In this document: piece after piece, positions 20,053-28,949 of the stretch
Numbering within the stretch: the stretch's first letter is position 1
Layout: every line of letters begins with the position of its first letter
Assembly: GCA_025359965.1 (NCBI GenBank)
Contig: JANYDC010000068.1
Location: 1-64,000 of the forward strand
From: Pedosphaera sp.
Lineage (GTDB): Bacteria > Verrucomicrobiota > Verrucomicrobiia > Limisphaerales > SXQI01
Length of the DNA stretch: 64,000 bases
Reading direction: 5' to 3'
Program-made: the position numbers and the translations under genes
The notes under the pieces: generated by a model
Seen by the model: the letters and a program-made list of their open reading frames with translations, nothing else
Told to the model about the DNA's origin: nothing
Database searches by the model: none

Positions 20053-20861
20053 GGAAGTTTCTCCGCTCGGGCGCGCCCTGTCAGCCAGTCAATCCGGATG
20101 ACGTTGTTGCTGCGCGTGTTGTTTTTAGGGGTTTCCACAACTTCAGGGGCAATCGGCAGCGGTGGGTTGCCCGGTGCAGTCGAGTACACGAGACTGCCGC
20201 GTGTGAGCATCAGATACTCATCACCCTGTGCCGAAAGCTGTCCTTGAAAGTTGAATGAAATAGTCGGCAGAGGAAACGGCACGCCGTTCTGCGAAGGGAA
20301 AGGCAGCGACACGTAGTGAAGGGGGCGGTTGGTAAGGTTCGGAACGGCCTTCCAAATATTGTCATTCAATACGGTAAATTCGTTGGTCGCAATAAACACC
20401 CCTTCCGGCAGGCTGCGCCATGGAGTCAAATAACGTCCGTTTTTCGCTCCAGGCTGATCGCCCATGGTGCGCTTGGCGTAAAGAGCGTAACTGCTGTATT
20501 GCGCATTGGTTAAATGCGTGAGTTGAAGAATCTCAATGGTGTTGGTAGTCAGCTGGAGCTTTAAGTTGGCTGAATCGACCTGCGTCATGGGAGGCACAAA
20601 GACCATCAATACTTCCGACCGGTTGTTCAACGCCGTCTGACGCGCCAGCGACATGTCGTCCATCAACTGCCGAGTGGCAGCCGAGACCGCATTCGATGAC
20701 CCAAAACCTTTCAAGGCCGGGATGCCGATGCTCGCCAGCACCCCGATAATGGCAATTACCACCAGCAATTCTATCAGGGTGAACGCAGCCACGTGACGCA
20801 GCTCTGCCGTAGACCTCAATGGTCGGGCGAGGAACGTGAATGGAGTAGCTGCGGTACGCAT
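20049..20861 (-). CDS. Verru_Chthon cassette protein D-like (GspH-type) pseudopilin
   Basis: 270 residues. A long basic leader ends HVAA, then [24 protein letters not shown], followed by the GspH-like helix AATRQLMDDMSLARQTALNNRSEV. This fits cassette protein D (TIGR02596 type). The globular part is beta-rich and ends with SNNVIRIDWLTGRARAEKLP, including the family's 'R.D.lTGRar' ending. Its stop overlaps the start of protein B by four bases. Ala rather than Gly precedes the cleavage site. Confidence 0.85.
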   Translation of the reverse strand: MRTAATPFTFLARPLRSTAELRHVAAFTLIELLVVIAIIGVLASIGIPALKGFGSSNAVSAATRQLMDDMSLARQTALNNRSEVLMVFVPPMTQVDSANLKLQLTTNTIEILQLTHLTNAQYSSYALYAKRTMGDQPGAKNGRYLTPWRSLPEGVFIATNEFTVLNDNIWKAVPNLTNRPLHYVSLPFPSQNGVPFPLPTISFNFQGQLSAQGDEYLMLTRGSLVYSTAPGNPPLPIAPEVVETPKNNTRSNNVIRIDWLTGRARAEKLP

Positions 20862-20863
20862 GA

Positions 20864-21673
20864 TTATTTCCAGTTGGTGATGTTGTCCTTGTTCAAACCG
20901 ATGTCAGCGTGGACTGTATTATCGGCTGCCCCATCAGGTCCCAGAGACCAAACCATGACAGGCGTGCGCGATTCATACCTATCGGACAAGGTCGGGTCGG
21001 ATGAGAATAAACCATTTAACCCCTTGCCATCGTTTCCTTTGGAGACGGCGGTTTTACTGTAAAACGCATCCCGGCATTGATCGTCGTAATCCAAATCCAA
21101 AGTGATGATATAAGGCGCACCCCACGGATCACGATAAACCCCGTCAGGCCCAACCCCCGCCAACCTGGCGTTGTTAACAAACTTGAGGTCCAAATATTTT
21201 TGTCCTTGGGGATTCTCTGCGTTGCCGGTCACAGGATTCTTCCAATCCTTCACATTCATTAGTATGGCCATGACCTCAGAGTTATTCGTATTGGATAGCA
21301 CTGAAGCAGGATTTAAAATGGTCGTGCCTACGTTTTTTTTATTGGTGAAAGTGTCGAAAGGCCCCCCCGTGCTCGGATAAAACGACTGGTATGTTCCGAA
21401 TGTAAAATCAGGACCTGAAGCCGTCACGGAAGTCCGCGTTCTCTTGGAGGTTGGCCAGCGACTGGTATCGCTTCGATATTGGGTGATGGCTGCAGCAATA
21501 GCCGTGATCTCAGTTCTCGCCTTGGCCACTTGCGCCGTCACTTTGGCCTTCGACAACGCAGGCAAGATCATGCCAGCCAAAATGCCGATGATCGAAATCA
21601 CCACCAGCAATTCAATTAGGGTGAATCCACCCGTTCGACGCTTTATAGGGGACAAATCAGTCTGATGCTTCAT
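20864..21673 (-). CDS. GspG-like pseudopilin
   Basis: The start at 21673 gives a compact leader (MKHQTDLSPIKRRTGG) before [19 protein letters not shown], the best-formed class III signal of the operon with Gly at -1. An in-frame ATG at 21760 would add 29 residues and sit three bases past the upstream stop, so coupling could favour it. After LLPALSKAK the helix continues into ARTEITAIAAAITQYRSDTSRWP, the GspG pattern. GLNGLFSSDP, DPWGAPYIITLD and MVWSLGPDG resemble the calcium-binding C-terminal loop of GspG major pseudopilins. It is a likely major-pseudopilin candidate of this cluster. Confidence 0.8.
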   Translation of the reverse strand: MKHQTDLSPIKRRTGGFTLIELLVVISIIGILAGMILPALSKAKVTAQVAKARTEITAIAAAITQYRSDTSRWPTSKRTRTSVTASGPDFTFGTYQSFYPSTGGPFDTFTNKKNVGTTILNPASVLSNTNNSEVMAILMNVKDWKNPVTGNAENPQGQKYLDLKFVNNARLAGVGPDGVYRDPWGAPYIITLDLDYDDQCRDAFYSKTAVSKGNDGKGLNGLFSSDPTLSDRYESRTPVMVWSLGPDGAADNTVHADIGLNKDNITNWK

Positions 21674-21762
21674 AATATCGCTCTGTGAAAAGGTTGAGCG
21701 CGGGATTAAACAACGGACCGCGTGCTCACGGCAAACAGGTTTCTCGCTTAAATGGTTCATGC

Positions 21763-22461
21763 TCAGTTTTTCCAGTTTCCCACTTCTTTATTGGTACGTC
21801 CCACCATGTACTTCGCCGAAATATCAAAACCGCCCGGGTTATGCCGGTTCGTGCTGGAACTGTCGTAACGCCAAGGGTTAATGGTTGTCTTACTATTCAC
21901 ATCCACCAACATTTCGGATAACAACCCCTCCACCGGCACTGCAAGGATTGAGACTCCGCCAGAATCCTTAATTTCCTTATATTCCGAGGACTTGAAAGAG
22001 AATTGGCGAAAAGGCACATCCCTTAAGCGCCTGGCTGAGTTGACCACACCCTCGGCACCCAACGTGGTCTTAAGCTGAGTGGGAGTCACCGTCTCAGACT
22101 TGGTCAAAATTCGGAAAGTGGCATCAGATGGGCCGGTATTGCTGAAAATACAACCCGACAACTCATAAAGCAGGGCATTGCGCCCCAACCGCTGCCAATT
22201 AGTCGAATTCTGCGCCCCGTAAATGGTGGGATTGTCTGGAGGGTAATACCCCACCTGTAATTTGTAATTCTCAATGGCCGTGATCAGCTTTTGCAACTCC
22301 GTCTGCACGCGGTAGTCACGCATTTTGCGTGAAGCCAACCCCGACATCCCCGTCACCAGCGAAGCCAGCAAACCAATGATCGAAATCACCACGAGCAGTT
22401 CGAGCAAGGTAAATGCCTTGATCATTCGCTGCTTCTGTTGGTTTTTCGATTGGGCGCTCAT
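21763..22461 (-). CDS. GspG/PilE-like pseudopilin, first gene of the pseudopilin operon
   Basis: I start at ATG 22461 rather than the GTG at 22476; the ATG at 22425 (MIKAFTLLELL) would give an even more typical short leader. The mature start is FTLLELLVVISIIGLLASLV with Ala at -1, then MRDYRVQTELQKLITAIENYKLQVGYYPPDNP, a clear GspG-type helix and proline loop. The C-terminus (INPWRYDSSSTNRHNPGGFDISAKY) again resembles the GspG calcium loop. The antitoxin stop lies four bases upstream, so transcription from the toxin-antitoxin promoter could continue into this operon. Confidence 0.78.
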   Translation of the reverse strand: MSAQSKNQQKQRMIKAFTLLELLVVISIIGLLASLVTGMSGLASRKMRDYRVQTELQKLITAIENYKLQVGYYPPDNPTIYGAQNSTNWQRLGRNALLYELSGCIFSNTGPSDATFRILTKSETVTPTQLKTTLGAEGVVNSARRLRDVPFRQFSFKSSEYKEIKDSGGVSILAVPVEGLLSEMLVDVNSKTTINPWRYDSSSTNRHNPGGFDISAKYMVGRTNKEVGNWKN

Positions 22462-22465
22462 TACT

Positions 22466-22741
22466 TTATCGATCACGTAGTTCCGACTCTAACCGTTCCC
22501 CGAGCCATTGTTTGATCATGCTCTGATAATTTAGGTATCTACTCCGAGCGATCCGCTTAATTCGTGCCAACATTCGCGGATCCATTCGCAGGGTGATCGT
22601 CACTGAATCAGTTGCCTCCCCGGAGGTGGCCACCGCTGATTCCATCAACCTCACATCCACCCTCGTTTCCAACCAAAAAGTACCCTCCGCTTCCTCGCTA
22701 TCGAAGATCGGCACTTCTTCCCAGTTGGAAATAACATTCAT
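22466..22741 (-). CDS. CopG/BrnA-type antitoxin
   Basis: I place the start at ATG 22741 (MNVISNWEEVPIFDSEEAEG), giving 91 residues; an upstream in-frame ATG would add 40 residues overlapping the toxin gene. The N-terminal motif (I-P-x-F-x-S-E-x-E..FW) is characteristic of the CopG_antitoxin/BrnA family. The C-terminal half (SVTITLRMDPRMLARIKRIA then YQSMIKQWLGERLE) is the ribbon-helix-helix DNA-binding domain. It should neutralise the BrnT-like product encoded ten bases upstream and repress their shared promoter. Confidence 0.85.
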   Translation of the reverse strand: MNVISNWEEVPIFDSEEAEGTFWLETRVDVRLMESAVATSGEATDSVTITLRMDPRMLARIKRIARSRYLNYQSMIKQWLGERLESELRDR

Positions 22742-22751
22742 ACTCAACCAC

Positions 22752-23039
22752 TTACGGTGCCAGTGCTTGATCCAACTTCCGTTGGTACAAGTACTGTTCC
22801 TCCGGAACAAACGGACGCGCACTGAGCACCCGAAAAATCTTTCCGTTCGTACGATACACACTAAAGACCCCTACCCCGCTCGCACTCCGGCCCAAGTTAA
22901 AATAACGGGACTGCACCGCATACCGAGGCGAATCCGGCAAAAGTTTTACAGCAAAAGGGTCTTCGAAAGACTCTTCAACATCGCGTGGTGTCAACGATTG
23001 ATCAAAAGCGAAGGGCGGTTGGTTCCAGTCAAACTCCAT
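22752..23039 (-). CDS. BrnT-family toxin-like protein
   Basis: 95 residues from ATG 23039 (MEFDWNQ); an in-frame ATG at 23069 would leave almost no 5' leader after the predicted promoter. The sequence follows the BrnT layout: EFDW at the start, VEESFEDPFAV in the middle, then RYFNLGRSASGVGVFSVYRT and FRVLSARPFVPEEQYLYQRK. BrnT proteins are RelE-fold ribonucleases that inhibit translation. The usual N-x-x-KHG segment after the first motif is not recognisable (PPFAFDQSLTPRD instead), so the toxin may be divergent or attenuated. Gene order, toxin before a CopG-type antitoxin, matches brnTA modules. Confidence 0.75.
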   Translation of the reverse strand: MEFDWNQPPFAFDQSLTPRDVEESFEDPFAVKLLPDSPRYAVQSRYFNLGRSASGVGVFSVYRTNGKIFRVLSARPFVPEEQYLYQRKLDQALAP

Positions 23040-23086
23040 GCAGAGAGTGTCTGTATATCCAAGGACCATGCAATGTATGTACTATG

Positions 23087-23115
23087 TATTTACATCCAGA
23101 TCCGCAAAGTGTCAA
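23087..23115 (-). promoter_or_regulatory. Consensus-like promoter of the toxin-antitoxin pair
   Basis: On the minus strand TTGACA (23115-23110) is a perfect -35 hexamer, followed after exactly 17 bases by TAAATA (23092-23087). Transcription would start near 23080, about 40 bases before the toxin ATG. Repeated TATGTA units lie at and just downstream of the -10 element (about 23073-23090), which is a plausible CopG operator. Because the next genes follow with 10- and 4-base gaps, this promoter could also feed the pseudopilin operon. Confidence 0.6.
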
Positions 23116-23259
23116 GTGTGAGTTCATTTGGGCCACAGGCGTCCCTTAAGACTTAACAGACCTCCCGCCCATCCATCAAGGCCATTTTGGCGGCCCTGAT
23201 TTTCTTCCTCCTTTGTTTCCTCCCTGCCCTTCTGTAAATTCCCCATCAAGTTTCATCCC

Positions 23260-24369
23260 ATGTCCGCAGACGACCGCACCATCATCATAGTCTCGCCCGA
23301 GTTTCCGCCGACCCAAGGCGGCGTGGCCGATCACGCTGCCATGTTGCAAAAATGCCTGCGCAGAAACATCAAGACCCTGGTCCTAACCACCGGCGATGAG
23401 GGCATTCAAAACTGGCAGGATCACGATGCCATTGAGCGTGCCGTCCTTGCCCGCACTATGAGCGGCCTTAGCACCCCCCGCCGAACAACCGTGGTTTGGG
23501 AATACGTTCCCGAACATTACGGAAGCGGCGGAGTCAATCGGGCTTTGGAAAAAGCCATGGCAAGCTTGAAGGTTTACGGAATTAAACAAGTGCTTCTGGC
23601 CCACGAAATCGCCAAAAGATGGTCAGCCGTGCCTAACCACGCCTACTCTGCCTGGCAACAACGCCAACAATGGCTGGCCGTGACCCAACAAGTCGACGCC
23701 ATAGGCCTATCTTCCCAACCCGCCTTCGACCACTGGAAACCCCGGTTGCCCGGCAAACGCCTTTTCCTATTCCCCTCGCCCTCCAACATCCTCGTCCACC
23801 ACCCCCAACGCGATCTCCTGCAAGACCTTCCGCCCAAAGAATTCATCCTCCTCTTCTTTGGCGCGGTCAACGCACTCAAACAATTTGGCTGGGTCGTCGA
23901 TGCCCACAAAGCCCTTCTAAGCCAAGGAATTAACGCGCGTCTTGTACGGATCGGCCATGGTCCATGCAAACCCTCCGGCCACGGTCCCTTCCTAAACCTC
24001 GGCTCACTCCCCGCTCCCGAAGTCTCAACCTGGCTGGCCCGCGCCGACCTCATCACCCTGCCCTTCAAAGACGGCGTCTCCGAACGACGCGGCTCCTTCA
24101 TGGCCGCACTCGCCCATGGCCGCCCCGTGCTAACAACTTTCGGCCCCGCCACCGGCAAATCATTGCGCGAAAGCTCCGCCTTCTTCTCCGCCGAATCCAA
24201 GGATCGCGCCGCCTTCATTCAAAAGGCACTCCAACTCGTTAACCAACCCACCCAACGAAACCACGTCGCCGCCCAAGGCCGCGACCTCTACGAAAGCGAA
24301 TACAGTTGGCCCTGCATCACCGACCAGCTCCTCGGAATCCTCGAAAAACTGGACACCCCAGAAAAGTAA
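23260..24369 (+). CDS. Glycosyltransferase, GT4-like
   Basis: 369 residues with the two-Rossmann (GT-B) layout of family 4 glycosyltransferases. The N-terminal acceptor domain begins IIIVSPEFPPTQGGVADHA with a Gly-Gly loop. The donor half contains FILLFFGAVNALKQFGWVVDAHKAL, RADLITLPFKDGVSERRGSF and MAALAHGRPVLTT, corresponding to the nucleotide-sugar-binding region and E-x7-E-like motif. Donor and acceptor cannot be told from sequence. It opens the plus-strand block and is followed by a C-rich gap, so it may be monocistronic. A pyrimidine-rich leader and no Shine-Dalgarno site precede the ATG. Confidence 0.82.
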   Translation: MSADDRTIIIVSPEFPPTQGGVADHAAMLQKCLRRNIKTLVLTTGDEGIQNWQDHDAIERAVLARTMSGLSTPRRTTVVWEYVPEHYGSGGVNRALEKAMASLKVYGIKQVLLAHEIAKRWSAVPNHAYSAWQQRQQWLAVTQQVDAIGLSSQPAFDHWKPRLPGKRLFLFPSPSNILVHHPQRDLLQDLPPKEFILLFFGAVNALKQFGWVVDAHKALLSQGINARLVRIGHGPCKPSGHGPFLNLGSLPAPEVSTWLARADLITLPFKDGVSERRGSFMAALAHGRPVLTTFGPATGKSLRESSAFFSAESKDRAAFIQKALQLVNQPTQRNHVAAQGRDLYESEYSWPCITDQLLGILEKLDTPEK

Positions 24370-24374
24370 ACTCA

Positions 24375-24482
24375 TCAAATTCCCTACCCGTCCTATCCCT
24401 TCCCCTCTAACTCCGCGTCTTTCCCACCCGTCCGTGGTTCATCTTTCCTTCCCGCCCCACCAAACCGCTTGTCTTTCCCCCA
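24375..24482 (+). terminator. Candidate Rho-utilisation (C-rich, G-poor) region
   Basis: Directly after the glycosyltransferase stop about 100 bases are strongly C-rich and very poor in G (for example CCCTTCCCCTCTAACTCC and CTTTCCTTCCCGCCCC), with no stem-loop. That composition is the signature of a rut site for Rho-dependent termination on the plus strand. An alternative reading is a pyrimidine-rich leader for the next gene. Confidence 0.4.
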
Positions 24483-24509
24483 TGATCGGCCAAGACTAAA
24501 TTCCAGCCT

Positions 24510-25787
24510 ATGAACAAGAAGCACGCTTTTACTCGCAGGGATTTCCTTAAAACCTCCATCGCCACCTTCGCCACCCTGAGCTTGGTTCCACGCCATGTTC
24601 TAGGTGGGCCAGGATTCACCCCGCCCAGCGAGATCCTGACCCGCGCCGTCATCGGCACCGGCGGCATGGGCATGGGCCACGTCACCGGCGTTAACACCGC
24701 CTGCAAACTCCTCGCCGTTTGCGATGTCGACGAACTGCATTTGGCGCAGGCCCTCAAAGCCGCCGGACCCGACGCCAAAGCCTACAAGGATTGGCGCGAA
24801 GTCATCGCCCGCAAAGACATCGATATCGTCCACATCCCCACCCCTCCGCATTGGCACGCCCTCATCTCCATCGCCGCCGCCAAAGCCGGCAAGGATATCT
24901 GGTGTGAGAAACCCATGACGCGCACCATCGCTGAAGGCGAGGCCGTCGTGGCTGCCGTTAAAAAGCACAAGCGCATCTTCCGCCTCAACACCTGGTTCCG
25001 TTTCGACAGCGATTTTTACGGCATGGGCACCACCGTCAAACCCATCAAAAAAGTCGTGCAAAGCGGCATGCTCGGCTGGCCGCTAAAAGTCACCCTCAGC
25101 GCCTCCACCGGTTTCGATTGGAAATTCTCCTGGGTCGGCCGCACCAATTTGACTCCCCAACCCGTCCCCGCCAACTTGGATTACAACTTCTGGCTCGGGC
25201 CCGCCCCCTTCAAACCCTACCATCCCCACCGCGTCCATCAGACCTTCCGCGGCTACTGGGATTATGATGGCGGCGGACTCGGCGATATGGGCCAGCATTA
25301 CCTCGATCCCGTGCAATACATCCTCGGCAAAGACAACGAGAGCCCCATCGAAATCGAGTCCGAAGCCCCCAAACAGGATATCGACGCCGTTGGCACCTTC
25401 CGTCGCATCCGCCTTAAATACGCCGATGGCTGCGAAATCATTCTCGACGGCGCGGACCAAGACAAAAACGCCGCCTTCATCTCCGGCTCAAATGGCAAAA
25501 TCATGAAAGGCTTCAAGTCCGACATTCCCGACTTCGCTAAAAAAGTCGCCGCCCTGCCCGATCCCGAACCTCAGGTCACCGACTTCGTGCAAGCCGTCAA
25601 AACCCGCCAGAAATTCGCCCTCAACGAAGTCAACGGCCACCGCTCCTGCACCCTCATCAACCTAGCCAAAACCGCCCTACAGACCGGCCGCGTACTCCGC
25701 TTCGACTCCAAAAAACAACGCTTCATCAACGACAAAGAAGCCAACACCTACATCAGCCAACCCATGCGCGCCCCTTGGAAACTTTGA
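24510..25787 (+). CDS. Gfo/Idh/MocA family oxidoreductase with Tat signal
   Basis: 425 residues. A twin-arginine motif (TRRDFLKTS) and hydrophobic stretch at residues 8-30 predict export in folded, cofactor-loaded form. The Rossmann nucleotide loop is GTGGMGMGH (about residue 48), and the conserved EKPMTR motif contains the family's catalytic-site Lys. C-terminal elements include GGGLGDMGQHYLDPVQYILG, with the conserved GGG..D.G.H pattern of exported Planctomycetes/Verrucomicrobia members. The substrate is unknown; relatives act on sugars or inositols. It is flanked by a C-rich gap upstream and a strong terminator downstream, so it is probably transcribed alone. Confidence 0.88.
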   Translation: MNKKHAFTRRDFLKTSIATFATLSLVPRHVLGGPGFTPPSEILTRAVIGTGGMGMGHVTGVNTACKLLAVCDVDELHLAQALKAAGPDAKAYKDWREVIARKDIDIVHIPTPPHWHALISIAAAKAGKDIWCEKPMTRTIAEGEAVVAAVKKHKRIFRLNTWFRFDSDFYGMGTTVKPIKKVVQSGMLGWPLKVTLSASTGFDWKFSWVGRTNLTPQPVPANLDYNFWLGPAPFKPYHPHRVHQTFRGYWDYDGGGLGDMGQHYLDPVQYILGKDNESPIEIESEAPKQDIDAVGTFRRIRLKYADGCEIILDGADQDKNAAFISGSNGKIMKGFKSDIPDFAKKVAALPDPEPQVTDFVQAVKTRQKFALNEVNGHRSCTLINLAKTALQTGRVLRFDSKKQRFINDKEANTYISQPMRAPWKL

Positions 25788-26087
25788 GAATGAATTAAAA
25801 AGTAGAACCGGCATTCGCGGACGCCCAAACCACATAGAGTACGCTCAAACGAGTGCCCGCATGATTTATCCTCAAAAACGCCCAGTCTAAACACCGGGCG
25901 TTTTTATCCCCCTGAGAGCGCTGGCATCTTTGACGGCGTCCCTCCCCCTCTTTCCAAAGTCCCATGTGTGCCAATCTCAGAATCCTGAGACACCATTGAA
26001 ACTTGCATCTGGACCGCTTTTGCCTATGCTACCTGCCAGTGAAGGCTGCATCAAACCCCGCCAGCCTTTCAAAAACCCAGTCAACCT
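25788..26087. other. 300-base intergenic gap before gcvP
   Basis: This gap contains the bidirectional terminator at 25874-25905 and a C/T-rich tract around 25935-25965. I looked for a glycine riboswitch ahead of gcvP and found no recognisable aptamer core. No small gene with a ribosome site was found. The gcvP promoter must lie between the terminator and 26087 but could not be assigned. Confidence 0.5.
25874..25905 (+). terminator. Bidirectional intrinsic terminator after the oxidoreductase
   Basis: AAAAACGCCC (25874-25883) and GGGCGTTTTT (25896-25905) form a perfect 10-base-pair inverted repeat around a 12-base loop. The A and T runs make it able to terminate on either strand. It closes the oxidoreductase transcript and isolates gcvP. 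Confidence 0.85.
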
Positions 26088-28949
26088 GTGAACGACTTTT
26101 CGCATCCAGATCGTTTTGTCAGCCGCCACATCGGACCCAATGCCGAGGAACAGGCCGCCATGCTCTCCACCCTTGGCCTGAAATCCCTCTCGGAACTGGT
26201 GGCCAAGACCGTCCCTGCCTCCCTCCTGACCCAGCGCCCACTCAAGACCCCGGCCGCGAAGTCGGAGTACGATCTCCTGCGCGATCTCAAAGTCATCGCC
26301 AGCGGCAACCAAGTGTACCGCAGCCACATCGGCATGGGTTACTACGGCACGATCACCCCGCCCGTCATCCAGCGCAATATCCTCGAAAACCCGGGCTGGT
26401 ACACTCAGTACACTCCGTACCAAGCCGAGATTGCCCAAGGGCGGCTTGAATCGCTGCTGAACTTTCAAACCATGGTTTGCGACCTCACCGGCCTGCAAAT
26501 CGCCAACGCCTCTCTCCTCGATGAAGGCACGGCCGCCGCCGAGGCCATGGGACTTTGCCAAGGTGTCAAAGGCAGCGATGCAGCGGGAATCTTTTTCATC
26601 AGCGATGCCTGCCACCCCCAGACTATCGACGTCGTGCGCACCCGCGCCGTTCCTCATGGCATCGAAGTCATTATCGGCGACTGGCACACCTTTACTCCCC
26701 CTGCCGGTTTGATCGGGGCTTTGGTGCAATACCCAGACACCCTCGGAACCGTCGAGGATTTCCGTGGGTTCGCTGATAAAATACATCAGGCGGGCGGTCT
26801 GCTCGTTGTTGCAACCGACCTTCTCGCACTCACTCTTTTGACCCCGCCCGGCGAGTTCGGCGCAGATGTCGCCGTTGGCAGTTCCCAGCGTTTCGGTGTG
26901 CCCATGGGTTACGGCGGACCTCACGCCGCTTTCTTCGCCACCCGCGACACCTTCAAACGCCAGATGCCCGGACGTCTCATTGGTGTTTCCAAAGATTCAC
27001 AAGGAAAGCCTGCCTATCGCCTATCGCTGCAAACGCGCGAGCAACACATCCGCCGCGACAAAGCCACCAGCAACATTTGCACTGCCCAGGCTTTGCTCGC
27101 CAACATCTCCGCCATGTATGCAGCCTACCATGGACCGACCGGTCTCAAAGCCATCGCCCAGCGCGTTCGTAATCTGACGCAGCTTCTGGCCGCCGGTCTT
27201 GGCAAGCTTGGTTACAATCTTGGCTCCGGCACTTACTTTGACACCCTCACCGTTTCTACCGGACCCCGCGGCGGCGCGGAACTGCTGAAACTGGCCGATG
27301 CCCAGCGTGTCAACTTACGCGCCTTCGACAACGGCGCTGTCGGCTTATCGCTCGACGAAACCACCTCGCTCACGGATGTCGATGCACTGCTCGCAATATT
27401 CAACGGTGGCACGGCCCCGGCCTTTGAGGCCAAATCCCTCGCTAAAGCCGCTCTCACTCCCCTCCCCTCCGAGTTCGCCCGCCAGAGCAAGTACCTTAGC
27501 CACGAGGTCTTCAACAGTTATCATTCAGAAACCGAGCTGCTCCGTTACATGCGGCTGTTGGAATCGCGAGACCTTTCGCTGACCGTTTCCATGATCCCAC
27601 TGGGCTCCTGCACCATGAAGCTCAACGCTTCGGTCGAAATGTTCCCGGTGACCTGGCCCGAGTTCGGCAGCCTCCATCCCTTCGCCCCCGTGGCGCAGAC
27701 CAAGGGTTATCAACAACTCTTCACCGAACTCGAAGCGTGGCTGGCCGACATCACCGGTTTCGCCGCCGTCTCCCTCCAACCCAACGCTGGTTCCGCCGGT
27801 GAATACGCAGGGTTGCTGGCCATCCGCGAGTACCACGCGGCCCGCAAACAGACCGGACGCAGCGTTTGCCTGATCCCCACCTCAGCCCACGGCACCAATC
27901 CGGCCAGCGCGGCCATGGCTGGCATGAGTGTTGTGGCCGTCGCCTGCGATACACACGGCAACATCGATTTGGCCGACCTCAAAGCCAAAGCTGATGCCCA
28001 TGCCGTCGATCTTGCGGCCTTGATGATTACTTACCCCTCCACCCACGGTGTGTTTGAGGAAGGCGTGAGCGAAGCCTGCAAGATTATCCATCAGCACGGC
28101 GGATTGGTTTACATGGACGGAGCGAACATGAACGCGCAGGTCGGCCTGACCAGCCCTGGAGAATTGGGCGCGGACGTCTGCCACCTGAACCTGCACAAAA
28201 CCTTTTGCATCCCCCACGGCGGTGGAGGCCCCGGTGTTGGCCCCATCTGCGTCACCCAGGCTCTCGCGCCCTACCTGCCCAAGCACCCCGTGATCGGCAT
28301 CGGCGGAGCGCCTGCCAGCGGCTCGGTCGCCTCGGCCCCATGGGGCAGTGCAAGCATCCTCCCCATCTCATGGATGTACATCGCCCTCATGGGACCGGAC
28401 GGCCTGCGCAACGCCACTGAGGTGGCCATCCTGAATGCCAACTACATGGCCCGCCGTCTTGAAGCCTATTACCCTATCCTATACAAAGGTGCTCAGGGCA
28501 TGGTCGCTCATGAATGCATTCTCGATTTGCGCGGTTTCAAAATTGTGACCGTCGAAGATGTTGCGAAACGACTTATGGATTACGGCTTCCACGCTCCGAC
28601 TATTTCGTGGCCGGTTGGCGGCACCATCATGATCGAGCCGACTGAGAGCGAATCCAAAGCTGAGTTGGATCGTTACTGCGATGCCATGATCAGCATCCAC
28701 GCCGAAATCCTCGCCATCGAAAACGGTCGCGTCGACAAAGCCAACAACGTCATTAAAAACGCGCCACACACCGCCAGCGCCGTCATCTCCGACAAGTGGG
28801 ATCGCCCCTACCCTCGCGAACAGGCCGCCTTCCCGGCCCCGTGGTTGCGCCGCCATAAATTCTGGCCCTCAGTCGGCCGCATTGACAACGTCTTTGGCGA
28901 CCGCAATCTCATCTGCAGCTGTGTCGGCATGGAAGCTTATCAGGCGTGA
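26088..28949 (+). CDS. gcvP: Glycine dehydrogenase (decarboxylating), glycine cleavage P-protein
   Basis: 953 residues, the full-length single-chain P-protein. The start is GTG at 26088, giving [18 protein letters not shown], the usual first motif (F..RHiGp). Other hallmarks are [31 protein letters not shown] (positions 80-110), [20 protein letters not shown] in the first half, [10 protein letters not shown] opening the second half, and the pyridoxal-phosphate lysine in [17 protein letters not shown]. The enzyme decarboxylates glycine and transfers the aminomethyl group to the lipoyl arm of GcvH in the cytosol. gcvT and gcvH are not in this window. The stop overlaps the downstream gene by four bases (GTGA). 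Confidence 0.97.
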   Translation: MNDFSHPDRFVSRHIGPNAEEQAAMLSTLGLKSLSELVAKTVPASLLTQRPLKTPAAKSEYDLLRDLKVIASGNQVYRSHIGMGYYGTITPPVIQRNILENPGWYTQYTPYQAEIAQGRLESLLNFQTMVCDLTGLQIANASLLDEGTAAAEAMGLCQGVKGSDAAGIFFISDACHPQTIDVVRTRAVPHGIEVIIGDWHTFTPPAGLIGALVQYPDTLGTVEDFRGFADKIHQAGGLLVVATDLLALTLLTPPGEFGADVAVGSSQRFGVPMGYGGPHAAFFATRDTFKRQMPGRLIGVSKDSQGKPAYRLSLQTREQHIRRDKATSNICTAQALLANISAMYAAYHGPTGLKAIAQRVRNLTQLLAAGLGKLGYNLGSGTYFDTLTVSTGPRGGAELLKLADAQRVNLRAFDNGAVGLSLDETTSLTDVDALLAIFNGGTAPAFEAKSLAKAALTPLPSEFARQSKYLSHEVFNSYHSETELLRYMRLLESRDLSLTVSMIPLGSCTMKLNASVEMFPVTWPEFGSLHPFAPVAQTKGYQQLFTELEAWLADITGFAAVSLQPNAGSAGEYAGLLAIREYHAARKQTGRSVCLIPTSAHGTNPASAAMAGMSVVAVACDTHGNIDLADLKAKADAHAVDLAALMITYPSTHGVFEEGVSEACKIIHQHGGLVYMDGANMNAQVGLTSPGELGADVCHLNLHKTFCIPHGGGGPGVGPICVTQALAPYLPKHPVIGIGGAPASGSVASAPWGSASILPISWMYIALMGPDGLRNATEVAILNANYMARRLEAYYPILYKGAQGMVAHECILDLRGFKIVTVEDVAKRLMDYGFHAPTISWPVGGTIMIEPTESESKAELDRYCDAMISIHAEILAIENGRVDKANNVIKNAPHTASAVISDKWDRPYPREQAAFPAPWLRRHKFWPSVGRIDNVFGDRNLICSCVGMEAYQA

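Noticed and set aside
22742-22861. Longer start of the antitoxin gene
   Set aside because: The 40 extra residues overlap the toxin frame and look unlike the family; the ATG at 22741 begins exactly at the conserved antitoxin motif.
25906-26087. Glycine riboswitch ahead of gcvP
   Set aside because: Glycine riboswitches often precede gcv genes, but none of the conserved aptamer cores or paired helices could be found in this gap.
25977-26924. A 315-codon open frame on the minus strand
   Set aside because: It lies wholly opposite the gcvP start region, shows no recognisable domain, and its composition is the reverse-frame shadow of a C-rich gene.
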